A DNA stretch of 64,000 bases from Novipirellula sp052161655. GTDB lineage: Bacteria; Planctomycetota; Planctomycetia; Pirellulales; Pirellulaceae. Where the stretch lies: positions 6,882,001-6,946,000 of the forward strand of contig NZ_CP197418.1 of NCBI RefSeq assembly GCF_052161655.1. The letters are read 5' to 3'. The notes under the pieces are model-generated. The model was not told the origin of the DNA, ran no database searches, and saw only the letters and a list, made by a program, of their open reading frames with translations. Both the position numbers and the translations under genes were made by a program. Within the stretch, counting starts at the first letter, position 1. The number at the start of each line of letters is the position of its first letter. Shown piece by piece: positions 45,085 to 52,718 of the stretch.

Positions 45085-45660
45085 ATGAAACTGGGTTTTA
45101 TGAAAACAATGGCACTGGTTGCGCTCGCCGCATGGTTTGTTGCTCCTGTCGCAAATGCTGAAGAAAAGCACTCGCACGACCATGCTCACGGCGAGCTGCC
45201 AACGCTTGGCGTTTGCGTATTGATGCCGACCAAGGACAACAAGGCACGCGGCACGCTGCGTTTGGTGCAAAAGGGCGACGAGCTTGTGATCTCAGGCAAA
45301 GTTCGCAACCTAACTCCCGGCGAACACGGCTTCCACATCCATGAGTTCGGCGATCGCCGTGCTGCCGATGGAACTTCGGCTGGTGGTCACTTCAACCCAG
45401 CTGGACATGATCACGGCGGTCCCGGTGCTCACAGCCACGCAGGTGACCTTGGAAACATTCTTGCCGACGATCAAGGTGTTGCCACTGTCAACGTGACCAC
45501 CAAGGACACCGCGCTGCACTTCATCCTTGGACGTTCGTTTGTTGTGCACGCCGGCAAAGACGACCTCAAGAGCCAACCGTCGGGTGACGCTGGCCCACGT
45601 GTTGCCGTTGGAATCGTTGGAATCGGCAACGAAAGCTTCAAAGCTGCTGGGAACAAATAA
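45085..45660 (+). CDS. sodC: Cu/Zn superoxide dismutase, exported
   Basis: 191 residues from the ATG at 45085, which gives a signal peptide ending ANA. A His-rich N-terminal stretch (HSHDHAHGE) may help bind metal. Cu/Zn ligands are seen as HGFHIHEFGD (H84, H86), HFNPAGHDHG, AHSHAGDLGN and VVHAGKDD; the catalytic Arg is in GPRVAVG. The two cysteines that form the conserved disulfide are missing: the usual GCTSAG reads DGTSAG and ACGVIG reads AVGIVG. C44 is the only cysteine left in the mature part. It detoxifies periplasmic superoxide. A strong terminator follows, so it is probably a single-gene unit. Confidence 0.93.
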   Translation: MKLGFMKTMALVALAAWFVAPVANAEEKHSHDHAHGELPTLGVCVLMPTKDNKARGTLRLVQKGDELVISGKVRNLTPGEHGFHIHEFGDRRAADGTSAGGHFNPAGHDHGGPGAHSHAGDLGNILADDQGVATVNVTTKDTALHFILGRSFVVHAGKDDLKSQPSGDAGPRVAVGIVGIGNESFKAAGNK

Positions 45661-45712
45661 TTCGTTCATATTGAACGCCCCCGAATTGGCTTAAACGCTA
45701 TTCCATTTTTGA

Positions 45713-45747
45713 AACGCTGTCGGATTTAGATCCGGCAGCGTTTTTTT
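45713..45747 (+). terminator. Intrinsic terminator of sodC
   Basis: AACGCTGTCGGAT (45713-45725) pairs with ATCCGGCAGCGTT (45730-45742; one G-U pair), followed by an unbroken T-run. It lies 53 bases after the sodC stop. Confidence 0.9.
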
Positions 45748-45748
45748 G

Positions 45749-46010
45749 TTGTAGCGGTGCAGCGTGACCTGCCCGGTTAGTGCCAAAGTAGATGGCATTG
45801 GCCGTGAGGCACCGGGTGACCGCGCGCACCCATTGTCGGCCAGCTTTCCAAGCTGGAACCGCCAGCGCCGAACGTCGCATCCAAATCGAACGTGGTCTCT
45901 CTCTCGCATCGATCGAAAAACGTGAAGCACGCCAACGGCTTGGAAAGCCGAGCGACAATTGGCTCGATCCTGTGAGCCCATGGCTCACCTCGTTTGCCTA
46001 ACCGCTTGGC
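45749..46010. repeat. Mixed palindromic repeats downstream of sodC
   Basis: Holds half of the family A element (45751-45800), a GTGAGGCACCGGGT piece related to the family E repeats at 51.8 and 63.0 kb, the right SOD-flanking copy (45831-45862), and a further related hairpin near 45931-45955 (GGCTTGGAAAGCC). The rest of the gap up to 46296 holds the upstream region of the sigma factor; no gene is supported. Confidence 0.6.
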
Positions 46011-46296
46011 TCGACCGTGTTCGGCAATCTTTCAGCAACCCAAGGGGGCCGCCTAATCGGAATAATCGGAAACACTCGTCCGCTTTGCCGGAAACTGAAG
46101 TCAGAGTCAAGAACTTGCCGATGCTAGCATTGTTCACCTGACCTCCACCCCGTCGAATGCGACTTTCGCGTCACGTTTCCTCCCCTTAGTTTGACGATTT
46201 TGGTGCTCACACCCTTCCAATGTGTGCCGCAACCTTTTGGATTGAACAACGTGATGGACGAAAGCCGATGTTCGACCACTAGCGTCCGAGTAATCC

Positions 46297-47226
46297 ATGT
46301 CACAAATCGAAGAACTTTCTAGCGACGTCGAGTCCGAAGTTGATACCGAACTTGCGGAGTCTCGAATTCGTCCGTCCAAGCGAGCCACTCCCCGCAGCAG
46401 TGCGGCACAGTCTCCCTTGGAAACTTATTTGCGCGAGATCAACGAAACGGCTTTGTTATCTGCGGATGACGAGACCGAACTGGCAACGCGAATCGCACAA
46501 GGCGATGCGTTGGCTCGCGACCGTATGGTTCGCGCCAATTTGCGTTTGGTCGTTAACATCGCCCGCGGCTACACCGGCAAAGGCCTGGGGCTGCAAGACT
46601 TGATCGAAGAGGGCAACCTTGGCCTGTTGCGTGCCGTCGAAGGGTTCGACCCAACGATGGGAACACGCTTCAGTACCTACGCCAGCTACTGGATCAAACA
46701 GTCGATCAAACGCGCGTTGATCAACAGTGCCAAGACCATTCGCATCCCCGCGTACATGGTCGAACTGCTGAGCAAATGGCGAAGGGCGACTGCACGTTTG
46801 AGCGAAGAACTTGGCCGCACCCCATCGAACGAGGAGATCGCTCGATTGTTGGGACTTCCGAAAAAGAAGCTGCCGATTATTCGCAAGGCGATTCGCATCA
46901 GCAACAGCACGCCCCAGAGCGACCAAACCGAATCGGGATGGTCTCTTGGCGACATGGTGATGGACGAGCGTTTGAAGGCTCCCGACGAGGAAATGCTTGA
47001 CCATGACATCCTGCGTCATGCGATGGAACTGCTCGGTGATCTCGAAGAACGCGAAGCCACCGTACTGAAACTACGTTTCGGTCTGGAAGGATGCGATCCG
47101 AAGACGCTGAAGGAAATCGGAGCCGAACTGGGTTTGACTCGCGAACGCGTTCGCCAGATCGAGACCGAAGCGCTACGACGCCTCGCCGATGGTTTGACGG
47201 ATCCTCACGAGCGATTGTTTGGCTGA
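46297..47226 (+). CDS. Sigma-70 family RNA polymerase sigma factor (group 1/2, RpoD-like)
   Basis: 309 residues. Conserved regions run in order: 1.2 (SPLETYLREINETALLSADD), 2 (RANLRLVVNIARGYTGKGL, then LQDLIEEGNLGLLRAVEGFD), 2.4 (FSTYASYWIKQSIKRAL), 3 (ELLSKWRRATARLSEELGRT) and 4.2 (LTRERVRQIETEALRRL). The short, acidic N-terminus and the lack of region 1.1 and of the large non-conserved insert point to a group 2 or compact primary-like factor rather than the housekeeping RpoD. It directs RNA polymerase to a set of promoters, perhaps in stress or stationary phase. Sits in a single-gene unit. Confidence 0.93.
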   Translation: MSQIEELSSDVESEVDTELAESRIRPSKRATPRSSAAQSPLETYLREINETALLSADDETELATRIAQGDALARDRMVRANLRLVVNIARGYTGKGLGLQDLIEEGNLGLLRAVEGFDPTMGTRFSTYASYWIKQSIKRALINSAKTIRIPAYMVELLSKWRRATARLSEELGRTPSNEEIARLLGLPKKKLPIIRKAIRISNSTPQSDQTESGWSLGDMVMDERLKAPDEEMLDHDILRHAMELLGDLEEREATVLKLRFGLEGCDPKTLKEIGAELGLTRERVRQIETEALRRLADGLTDPHERLFG

Positions 47227-47260
47227 GCAGCCCCTCGATCGCGAAACTAGCGTTAGAAAC

Positions 47261-47330
47261 CTTAAGTTACGTCGGCTCGGTTTTGCCGCCTCAAAACCGG
47301 ACGGAACTTAAGTGTTTTGGCACTAGCGTG
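47261..47330. repeat. Palindromic element after the sigma factor, family F
   Basis: Nested stems: CTTAAGTT (47261-47268) with AACTTAAG (47305-47312), and CGGTTTTG (47278-47285) with CAAAACCG (47292-47299). The segment GACGGAACTTAAG followed by TTTTGGCACT recurs inverted near 51660-51686, and in part near 51907-51920. Remaining bases of the 47227-47645 gap show nothing further. Confidence 0.6.
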
Positions 47331-47645
47331 AAACCAGCACGAACCAAGGCCGATGACGAGTCGGTCTAAAGTGCAAAAACTCTTGTGCGAAAATGGCTTT
47401 CCGTTTTGTCGGGTGGAGTCGGACAGACGGAAATCCAGGTTGGATGGCAGGCAATTCCACGTCGATTTACCGACAGGAAGCCTATCCCTCGAGCCTATCC
47501 AACGTTGGTCGACAGCGGGGGATGTGGGAACACGGCGGGAATTGGACTAGAATGGGCAGCATATCATTTGCCCACTTCAATGCCTGCGACGCGGCTGACA
47601 CTTGCCGCCCAGGTCCCACCTGCTTGTACTTCGAGAGACTCTCGC

Positions 47646-48545
47646 ATGCCAGTTTTGAATCCCACCTCTGCTTTTCTGCTCACTCTGCTAGTTGCCCTTC
47701 CTGCCGCTGCACTTCGTGGCGAAGACAAGGAAAAGGCTCCCAAGGAAGCCGCTGCAAAAGAGGCTCCCGCCAAACCGGCCCCATCCCTATTTCCGGACCC
47801 TGCACTCGAAGCCGCAGTGCGGGCCGAAGTGTTTGCGAAACGCAACAACACCGAAGCCATTACTAAAGAAGATGTGGCCAACATCTCTCGCGTGGTTGGC
47901 AAGGGAAAGAAGATCAAGAGCCTCGATGGCCTCCAGCATTGCCAAGCGTTGATGCTGATCGATCTTGCGGACAACGAGATCACCGACCTGACGCCGATCG
48001 CGGAACTGAAACGACTGCAATCAGTCACTCTGGCCAACAACAAAATCACCGACATCAAACCGCTTGCGGGCTTGACCGCGATGCAGCTTTTGGATTTGGC
48101 GGGCAACAGCGTCAGCGACACCTCGCCGCTCGAAAAAATGGCTAATTTGAGAACGCTGTATCTGGCGAAGAACAAGCTAACCTCGATCGACGGAATCAAG
48201 GGTCTCAACAAGATTTGGTCGCTCGATGTCTCGGAGAACCAGTTAACCGACCTCGAACCTGTTCGTAATTTGGGATGGCTGTCCACTCTGGATATCGCGG
48301 GCAACCAAATCACCTCGCTTGAACCGATCACGGGGTTGCGAGAGTTGAGCATGTTGATCATGTCGCGAAACAAGATCGCCGACTTGTCACCGTTGGTGGA
48401 AATGTGTCGCAAGGATTTCCAGGGTGAACGACGGTTTGCTCCGTTTATGCAGGTGTACCTCGGTGAGAACCCGATCGACGCCAAAAAACTCGAGGCACAA
48501 AGTGCGGAACTGGTATCCTTCGGGGTCGAGGTCAATCAAAAATAA
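47646..48545 (+). CDS. Secreted leucine-rich-repeat protein (internalin-like)
   Basis: 299 residues from the ATG at 47646, which gives a signal peptide (MPVLNPTSAFLLTLLVALPA); an in-frame extension upstream reads as unrelated sequence. A Lys/Ala/Pro-rich linker follows (KEKAPKEAAAKEAPAKP). The rest is seven or eight 22-residue repeats of the SDS22/internalin type, for example ITDLTPIAELKRLQSVTLAN and ITDIKPLAGLTAMQLLDLAG. Such proteins bind other proteins at the surface or in the periplasm. The next gene overlaps by one base (TAATG), so the two are translated together. Confidence 0.88.
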   Translation: MPVLNPTSAFLLTLLVALPAAALRGEDKEKAPKEAAAKEAPAKPAPSLFPDPALEAAVRAEVFAKRNNTEAITKEDVANISRVVGKGKKIKSLDGLQHCQALMLIDLADNEITDLTPIAELKRLQSVTLANNKITDIKPLAGLTAMQLLDLAGNSVSDTSPLEKMANLRTLYLAKNKLTSIDGIKGLNKIWSLDVSENQLTDLEPVRNLGWLSTLDIAGNQITSLEPITGLRELSMLIMSRNKIADLSPLVEMCRKDFQGERRFAPFMQVYLGENPIDAKKLEAQSAELVSFGVEVNQK

Positions 48546-49282
48546 TGTGGTCCTTTTTTCGCAACCGCCGTCGACGAGCGTGGTTGGCGGTTGCGTTACC
48601 AGAACCGCAACTGCAGATCCTGAAACAGAACGTTCCTGCGTTCAACCGCTTGCAACCGGACCTGCAAAATCGAATTCTCGATTGCGTTCGCATTTTGATC
48701 GCTGAACGCAATTGGGAGGGTTGTGAGGGGCTGGATGTTTCGGATGAAATGAAGACGACCATCGCGGGCCATGCCGCATTCATCTTGCTCTGTTCCGGAG
48801 ACTATTATTTCGATGGCGTGACCACGATTTTGGTTTACCCCGACGTGATGGTGCGAAACCGCAACGGCGTGCTTCAGCACACCGTCGGTGAAGCCTGGGA
48901 CAACGGCGGCGTGATCTTGTCGTGGCCCGAAGTCCTGTTGGCCTCTGACCACAACGACGGACGCAATGTCGTGATTCACGAATTCGCTCATCACTTAGAT
49001 GGGCTTGATGGCGAAATGGGCGGCTCGATTTCGTTTGACAAAAACGCCGACCAAGCGGCGTGGAACGACATCGCCGGACAAGAGTTCAAGCAACTCGTAC
49101 ACGACGTCGATGCGGGACGTCGAACGTTATTGGACCCGTACGGCGCGACCAACGAGGCCGAATTTTTCGCCGTTGCCAGCGAATGCTTTTTTGAACGGCC
49201 ACAGCCGATGCAGGGTCGACATCCGGAATTGTTCCGATTGCTAAAGACCTATTACCGGATCGACCCACGAGACTGGCATTAA
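48545..49282 (+). CDS. MtfA-like zinc-dependent peptidase
   Basis: 245 residues with the family features: an N-terminal WSFFRNRRRR, the conserved VPAFNRLQPDLQNRI, and the zincin site HEFAHHLD at 145-152 with its extra ligand in TNEAEFFAVASECFFE. In E. coli, MtfA is a cytosolic peptidase that binds the repressor Mlc and so influences sugar uptake. Planctomycete members are probably peptidases with other partners. The start is coupled to the leucine-rich-repeat gene (TAATG), an unusual pairing of a secreted binder with this peptidase. Confidence 0.92.
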   Translation: MWSFFRNRRRRAWLAVALPEPQLQILKQNVPAFNRLQPDLQNRILDCVRILIAERNWEGCEGLDVSDEMKTTIAGHAAFILLCSGDYYFDGVTTILVYPDVMVRNRNGVLQHTVGEAWDNGGVILSWPEVLLASDHNDGRNVVIHEFAHHLDGLDGEMGGSISFDKNADQAAWNDIAGQEFKQLVHDVDAGRRTLLDPYGATNEAEFFAVASECFFERPQPMQGRHPELFRLLKTYYRIDPRDWH

Positions 49283-49287
49283 GCTGT

Positions 49288-49596
49288 TTAACGCAAATTG
49301 CTGTCACAAACCTTCACTTCGGCCCAGGACTCTTTGTTTTCGGCGATGAACTGCAAATGCCGCTCGGCGACTTGGTAGGCATCATGTGCCGCACGATCAG
49401 CGAAAACGGTGTGTAGTGATACGTCAAAATCGTGGTTAACGGGACGATTGAGGTCTTTCACACGCGTGCCGACGGCAAACTCGACAAGCCCGTCGTGGTT
49501 GTTGAGATACTTTTCACAAGCTTCGACAAGCGTTTGAACCGCTTCGTCGCTGCGGTCTTTCAAAGTGAAAAAAACGTGATGAGCCAAACGAGTCAT
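49288..49596 (-). CDS. Dabb (stress-responsive A/B barrel) domain protein
   Basis: 102 residues from the ATG at 49596. The single Dabb domain is recognised by MTRLAHHVFFTLKDRSDEAV at the start, and by HDFDVSLHTVFADRAAHDAY and HLQFIAENKESWAEVKVCD later. The family forms dimeric ferredoxin-like barrels; some bind or transform small aromatic or polyketide compounds. No substrate can be named. It is convergent with the MtfA-like gene with only 5 bases between the stops. Confidence 0.88.
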   Translation of the reverse strand: MTRLAHHVFFTLKDRSDEAVQTLVEACEKYLNNHDGLVEFAVGTRVKDLNRPVNHDFDVSLHTVFADRAAHDAYQVAERHLQFIAENKESWAEVKVCDSNLR

Positions 49597-49712
49597 GGAG
49601 AGTGCTTTACTGAACGGTAGGTATTGTGGCGTAATTCCCCATCCAGAATTCCGTAGAATCCTGGATGGGGCCAAGACAACGTAAGTGTGTCGTGGTTGAG
49701 CAAACGCTAACC

Positions 49713-50183
49713 TTAACCGCTTCGATCTTGGTTTGAAGAGGGCTTCTTCGGATCGCGCCGGGACAATCCAGCTCGGTCCATCAACGAACTCTTCATCAAG
49801 TCTTCCAAGTAATCATCATCAGCAGGCGGAGGTCCGTAGGCCCCTAACAACTGGGGCTCATATTCAATCAGATACTCGTGGCGTGCGATGGACACTTTGC
49901 TGTTGGGGTCGATACGCTTACGCTGAACAGGACGACCATCGACCTTCAACCCATTGCGGCTGTTCAAGTCACGAATGAACCAATAACCGTGTTCGAGAGT
50001 TAACCGGCAGTGCTGGCTCGAAACATTGGCGAACTTCAATTGAATATCGCATTCGCTACGGCGTCCGACCAAAAGTCGGTCTTTCACAAGCGGAATGGGG
50101 TCACCGCCACCACAAGGGGTAAGCTGGCCGTAGGCACCCGCAAATTGAGGTTTCGATTGTTCGTCTTCAAATTCCACGATCAC
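49713..50183 (-). CDS. FHA-domain protein
   Basis: 156 residues with a single forkhead-associated domain (~25-115). The phosphothreonine-binding signature is present: LLVGRRSECDIQLKF, SSQHCRLTLEHG and LNSRNGLKVDG. FHA domains recognise phosphothreonine on partner proteins of Ser/Thr kinases. The C-terminal ~45 residues are polar, probably disordered (GPPPADDDYLEDLMKSS). Planctomycetes have many Ser/Thr kinases, but none lies within this window. Cytosolic. Confidence 0.9.
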   Translation of the reverse strand: MIVEFEDEQSKPQFAGAYGQLTPCGGGDPIPLVKDRLLVGRRSECDIQLKFANVSSQHCRLTLEHGYWFIRDLNSRNGLKVDGRPVQRKRIDPNSKVSIARHEYLIEYEPQLLGAYGPPPADDDYLEDLMKSSLMDRAGLSRRDPKKPSSNQDRSG

Positions 50184-50386
50184 AGCCTTCCAATCTGAGT
50201 AAATAAACGGGGAATCAGCGGCTTTTTAGCGATTTTTGACATCGCACAAGTCCCACATTCCCCATCATGATGACGGTTTTAAGTTTCCAAGGGATTCGGA
50301 TCGAGGTTCGGATTAAACGATCACCCGCCGAGCGAGCCATGAATTCCCGTTCACGTCATCCTCATATTTTGACCAAGTTTTCATAA

Positions 50387-51496
50387 ATGGCAACGGTTCC
50401 TAAATTGATCGACCCCGAAATTAACGAACGATTGAAATGGCAATCGGAAAAATTGCCATTTAATGCATTTGGTGCATCGCTACGCCGTCAATTTGGTGGC
50501 CGAATCCAACGCGTCAGCATTGATGCAGGGTTTACCTGCCCCAACGTCGACGGAGCGGTCGCACGTGGAGGTTGCAATTTTTGCGACAACCGATCGTTCA
50601 GCCCGTCACGCCGCGTGCGGCTGAAACAGGTCAGCGAACAATTGGCGACGGGGATCGAAACGGTCACCAAACGCTATGACAAAGTGGCGGGTTTTATCGC
50701 CTATTTTCAGCCTGCGACAAACACCTACGCTCCGGTCGAGCAGCTCGAAGAGGTTTTCCGGCTGGCGATCTCGCTCGACCCGCGAGTTGTCGGCTTGGCC
50801 GTCGGCACCCGCCCGGACTGTGTGCCGGAGAGCGTCTTGACGCTGCTGGAAACTTTGGCTCGTGAAACCTACGTCTCGCTCGAATTTGGGATGCAAACCA
50901 TCCACGATGCCGGGCTGCGATGGATGAACCGGGCCCACGATCACGCCAGTATGATCAATGCGATCGACCGTAGCCGAGGCCGCGGATTTGAATGCTGCAG
51001 CCACGTGATCTTGGGAATTCCTGGCGAAACTCACGCGATGATGATGGAAACGGCCACCGAAATCGGTCGACTCGGTTTTGATGCCGTCAAAATCCACAAT
51101 TTGTATGCCGTCCTAGGCACGCCGCTGGGCGACCAAGTGCAAAGCGGTGAAATTGTCTTGATGCAGCGAGAAGAATACATCCACACCGTGGTCGATTTTC
51201 TCGAGCGGATTCCGGCCGAGGTGATTGTCGAACGCGTCAGCGGTGATGCTCCTTCGAGCTATCTGATCGAGCCAAAATGGTGTTTGGAAAAGTCCTCGCT
51301 GCGATTGGCGATCGAGAACGAATTCAAACGGCGGGGAACACGACAAGGATCACATTTTGTTGCCCCAGAAATCCGGCCTGACCAACGCCCCCGTCCAGCC
51401 GACGAGACCCCCGAATCAATCCGGGATCAAATCGACCTCGGACGCCGACTGCCAGTGTTAAAGATGGAGAAAAACGCAGTGCGGTCGCAGGACTAA
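50387..51496 (+). CDS. Radical SAM protein, TIGR01212/YhcC family
   Basis: 369 residues. The iron-sulfur cysteines are in the unusual family spacing C51-x11-C63-x2-C66 (FTCPNVDGAVARGGCNFC), followed by DNRSFSPSRR. Further conserved blocks are YFQPATNTYAPVE, VGTRPDCVPE, VSLEFGMQTIHD and CSHVILGIPGET. The family has the elongator-protein-3-like radical SAM barrel; its reaction is not settled, though related proteins modify tRNA. A C-terminal basic tail follows. No partner genes are adjacent. Confidence 0.92.
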   Translation: MATVPKLIDPEINERLKWQSEKLPFNAFGASLRRQFGGRIQRVSIDAGFTCPNVDGAVARGGCNFCDNRSFSPSRRVRLKQVSEQLATGIETVTKRYDKVAGFIAYFQPATNTYAPVEQLEEVFRLAISLDPRVVGLAVGTRPDCVPESVLTLLETLARETYVSLEFGMQTIHDAGLRWMNRAHDHASMINAIDRSRGRGFECCSHVILGIPGETHAMMMETATEIGRLGFDAVKIHNLYAVLGTPLGDQVQSGEIVLMQREEYIHTVVDFLERIPAEVIVERVSGDAPSSYLIEPKWCLEKSSLRLAIENEFKRRGTRQGSHFVAPEIRPDQRPRPADETPESIRDQIDLGRRLPVLKMEKNAVRSQD

Positions 51497-51535
51497 GGAA
51501 CGTCGAAAATCGGCTTGAGAAATCAAAGCGTCGAA

Positions 51536-51565
51536 TTCTGTCACGCTATCTTCTGTCACGCTATC
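51536..51565. repeat. Perfect tandem duplication of 15 bp
   Basis: TTCTGTCACGCTATC occurs twice in direct tandem, directly after the radical SAM gene. It may be a replication-slippage product. Confidence 0.8.
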
Positions 51566-51659
51566 CTGTAAAATTAAGTTCGGGTGAGCGAATCATTTGG
51601 CTCGTTAGAGCCCCCTCGCCCAATCAAACGTCGGGCGATACGATTTCGGCCTTCGGAAG

Positions 51660-51925
51660 CGAGTGCCAAAAACTTTAAGTTCCGTCTGTTTTTGTGAGTC
51701 GATGACGCAAGCGAGCTGTCGATTTAATCGAAATGCAAATGGTAGTGGTGAGCCACGGGCCGTAAGGCACGGGTAATACGTGGAACCCGGCCGCTCACGC
51801 GCGAGCGGCTCACTAAATCAACAGTCCGCCAGCCGCGGGCGACGCGAAATTCGCGTTCGATTGCTCGCAGCCAGCACCGACGGCCCAGTTTTGGCGCGTG
51901 GAAACCCGGATGGAACTTAGGCTTT
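51660..51925. repeat. Composite repeat region (families E and F)
   Basis: Family F sequence in inverted orientation near 51660-51686 and a partial direct copy near 51907-51920 flank the interval. Within it lies a family E repeat (51749-51790), whose complement is found at 62967-63009, and a hairpin GCCGCT-N8-AGCGGC (51790-51809). No gene is supported in 51497-51976. Confidence 0.6.
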
Positions 51926-51976
51926 GGAACTGGGCAGTGGAGCCCAGCGAATTACTTTGGAGCGGAGTGGCGACTG

Positions 51977-52354
51977 ATGTCACGCATTGCGATCGTATTT
52001 GGCTTGCTGTTGTGCATCGTCACAATGATGGCGTTGATGTTGACGATGCAGAAAATGCCGTCTCAATTTTGCCCGATGATGTTCGGAATTCCGATGTTAT
52101 TTTGTGGCGTCGTGGGGCTGAACCCACACCGCCGCAAGCATGCGATGTACACCGCAGCCGCAATTGCACTGCTGGGGACGCTGACCGGTGGAAGTAGTGT
52201 ACTTTTCGCTATGTTTCGCGCTCTGCGAGGGATCGAAGTGAACTCATTAGCGATGGAAGTTGTCATTGCAATGACGGTGCTTTGCACGATTTTCTTAGTC
52301 GTCAGCCTGATTTCCTTTGTGCAAACGCGTCGGCGCCGCTTGACCCCGGGATAG
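51977..52354 (+). CDS. Small membrane protein of unknown function
   Basis: 125 residues with four predicted helices: IAIVFGLLLCIVTMMALML, MMFGIPMLFCGVVGL, MYTAAAIALLGTLTGGSSVL and VVIAMTVLCTIFLVVSLISF, ending in a basic tail (RRRRLTPG). Positive loops (NPHRRKH) suggest a normal topology. No known family is recognised. It lies just upstream of the isoleucine leader region but is followed by its own stop and a new promoter-like sequence, so it is probably a separate unit. Confidence 0.7.
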   Translation: MSRIAIVFGLLLCIVTMMALMLTMQKMPSQFCPMMFGIPMLFCGVVGLNPHRRKHAMYTAAAIALLGTLTGGSSVLFAMFRALRGIEVNSLAMEVVIAMTVLCTIFLVVSLISFVQTRRRRLTPG

Positions 52355-52360
52355 CTGCGA

Positions 52361-52388
52361 TTGACAGCGTCCGCAAAAAAACTATCCT
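52361..52388 (+). promoter_or_regulatory. Promoter-like sequence of the cimA leader
   Basis: TTGACA (52361-52366), a 16-base spacer and TATCCT (52383-52388). The -35 is a perfect consensus. Transcription would begin near 52395, about 325 bases before cimA. Confidence 0.55.
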
Positions 52389-52423
52389 CTGTGCTTCAAA
52401 ACCTTACAGAAACCGACAATTCC

Positions 52424-52489
52424 GTGGCTCCCAACAACATTATCCCAACCAAGATTATCCGCGTCGTCGGCATTACGAGCCGGCCGTAA
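52424..52489 (+). CDS. Candidate isoleucine-rich leader peptide
   Basis: 21 residues if started at the GTG 52424; the frame is open upstream to 52355, with further possible starts at TTG 52361 and GTG 52391. The peptide reads APNNIIPTKIIRVVGITSRP after the start. It holds five Ile, two Val and two Thr within 21 codons, with runs ATT-ATC, ATT-ATC and GTC-GTC. It ends 75 bases before a strong terminator and lies upstream of citramalate synthase, the first enzyme of isoleucine synthesis from pyruvate. This composition and place are those of ilv/leu-type attenuator peptides. No clear ribosome site is seen, so translation is inferred. Confidence 0.5.
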   Translation: MAPNNIIPTKIIRVVGITSRP

Positions 52490-52563
52490 CGCGGGGAACG
52501 AATCGGACTGGCCGCAGTCAATTGCGGAGCAGGGCTCGACTCGAGATGCCACTTTGACATTCA

Positions 52564-52597
52564 CCCCCGAGGCCACCCATAGCTTCGGGGGTTTTTT
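52564..52597 (+). terminator. Intrinsic terminator / candidate attenuator before cimA
   Basis: CCCCCGAGGC (52564-52573) pairs with GCTTCGGGGG (52582-52591; one G-U), 8-base loop, then six T. An upstream GGCTCG (52533-52538) can pair with CGAG(G)CC (52568-52574) in its place, a possible antiterminator. A smaller hairpin CCGCA/TGCGG (52512-52527) lies between. No full-length gene ends just ahead of it, which supports attenuation. Confidence 0.75.
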
Positions 52598-52718
52598 CGT
52601 ACCTGAAAGATCCACCCCCAGGACACTCACCCCACTTCCCTGCTTCGATCCCTAACACCTTAGCCCTCACACGCCTTTCGCTTCTCAGCACCTCCCTTCT
52701 AACTCCAGCACGCTAGCG

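Noticed and set aside
47564..48535. 323-codon minus-strand frame opposite the LRR gene
   Set aside because: Shadow of the leucine-rich repeats (Ser/Leu-rich), no family likeness; the plus-strand gene has a signal peptide and clear repeats.
52361..52597. 6S RNA or another housekeeping small RNA before cimA
   Set aside because: Length and promoter/terminator would fit, but the ends do not pair into the long bulged hairpin of 6S RNA, and the Ile-rich frame gives a better account.
52361..52718. T-box leader controlling cimA-valS
   Set aside because: No T-box consensus (AGGGUGGNACCGCG) is present before the terminator.
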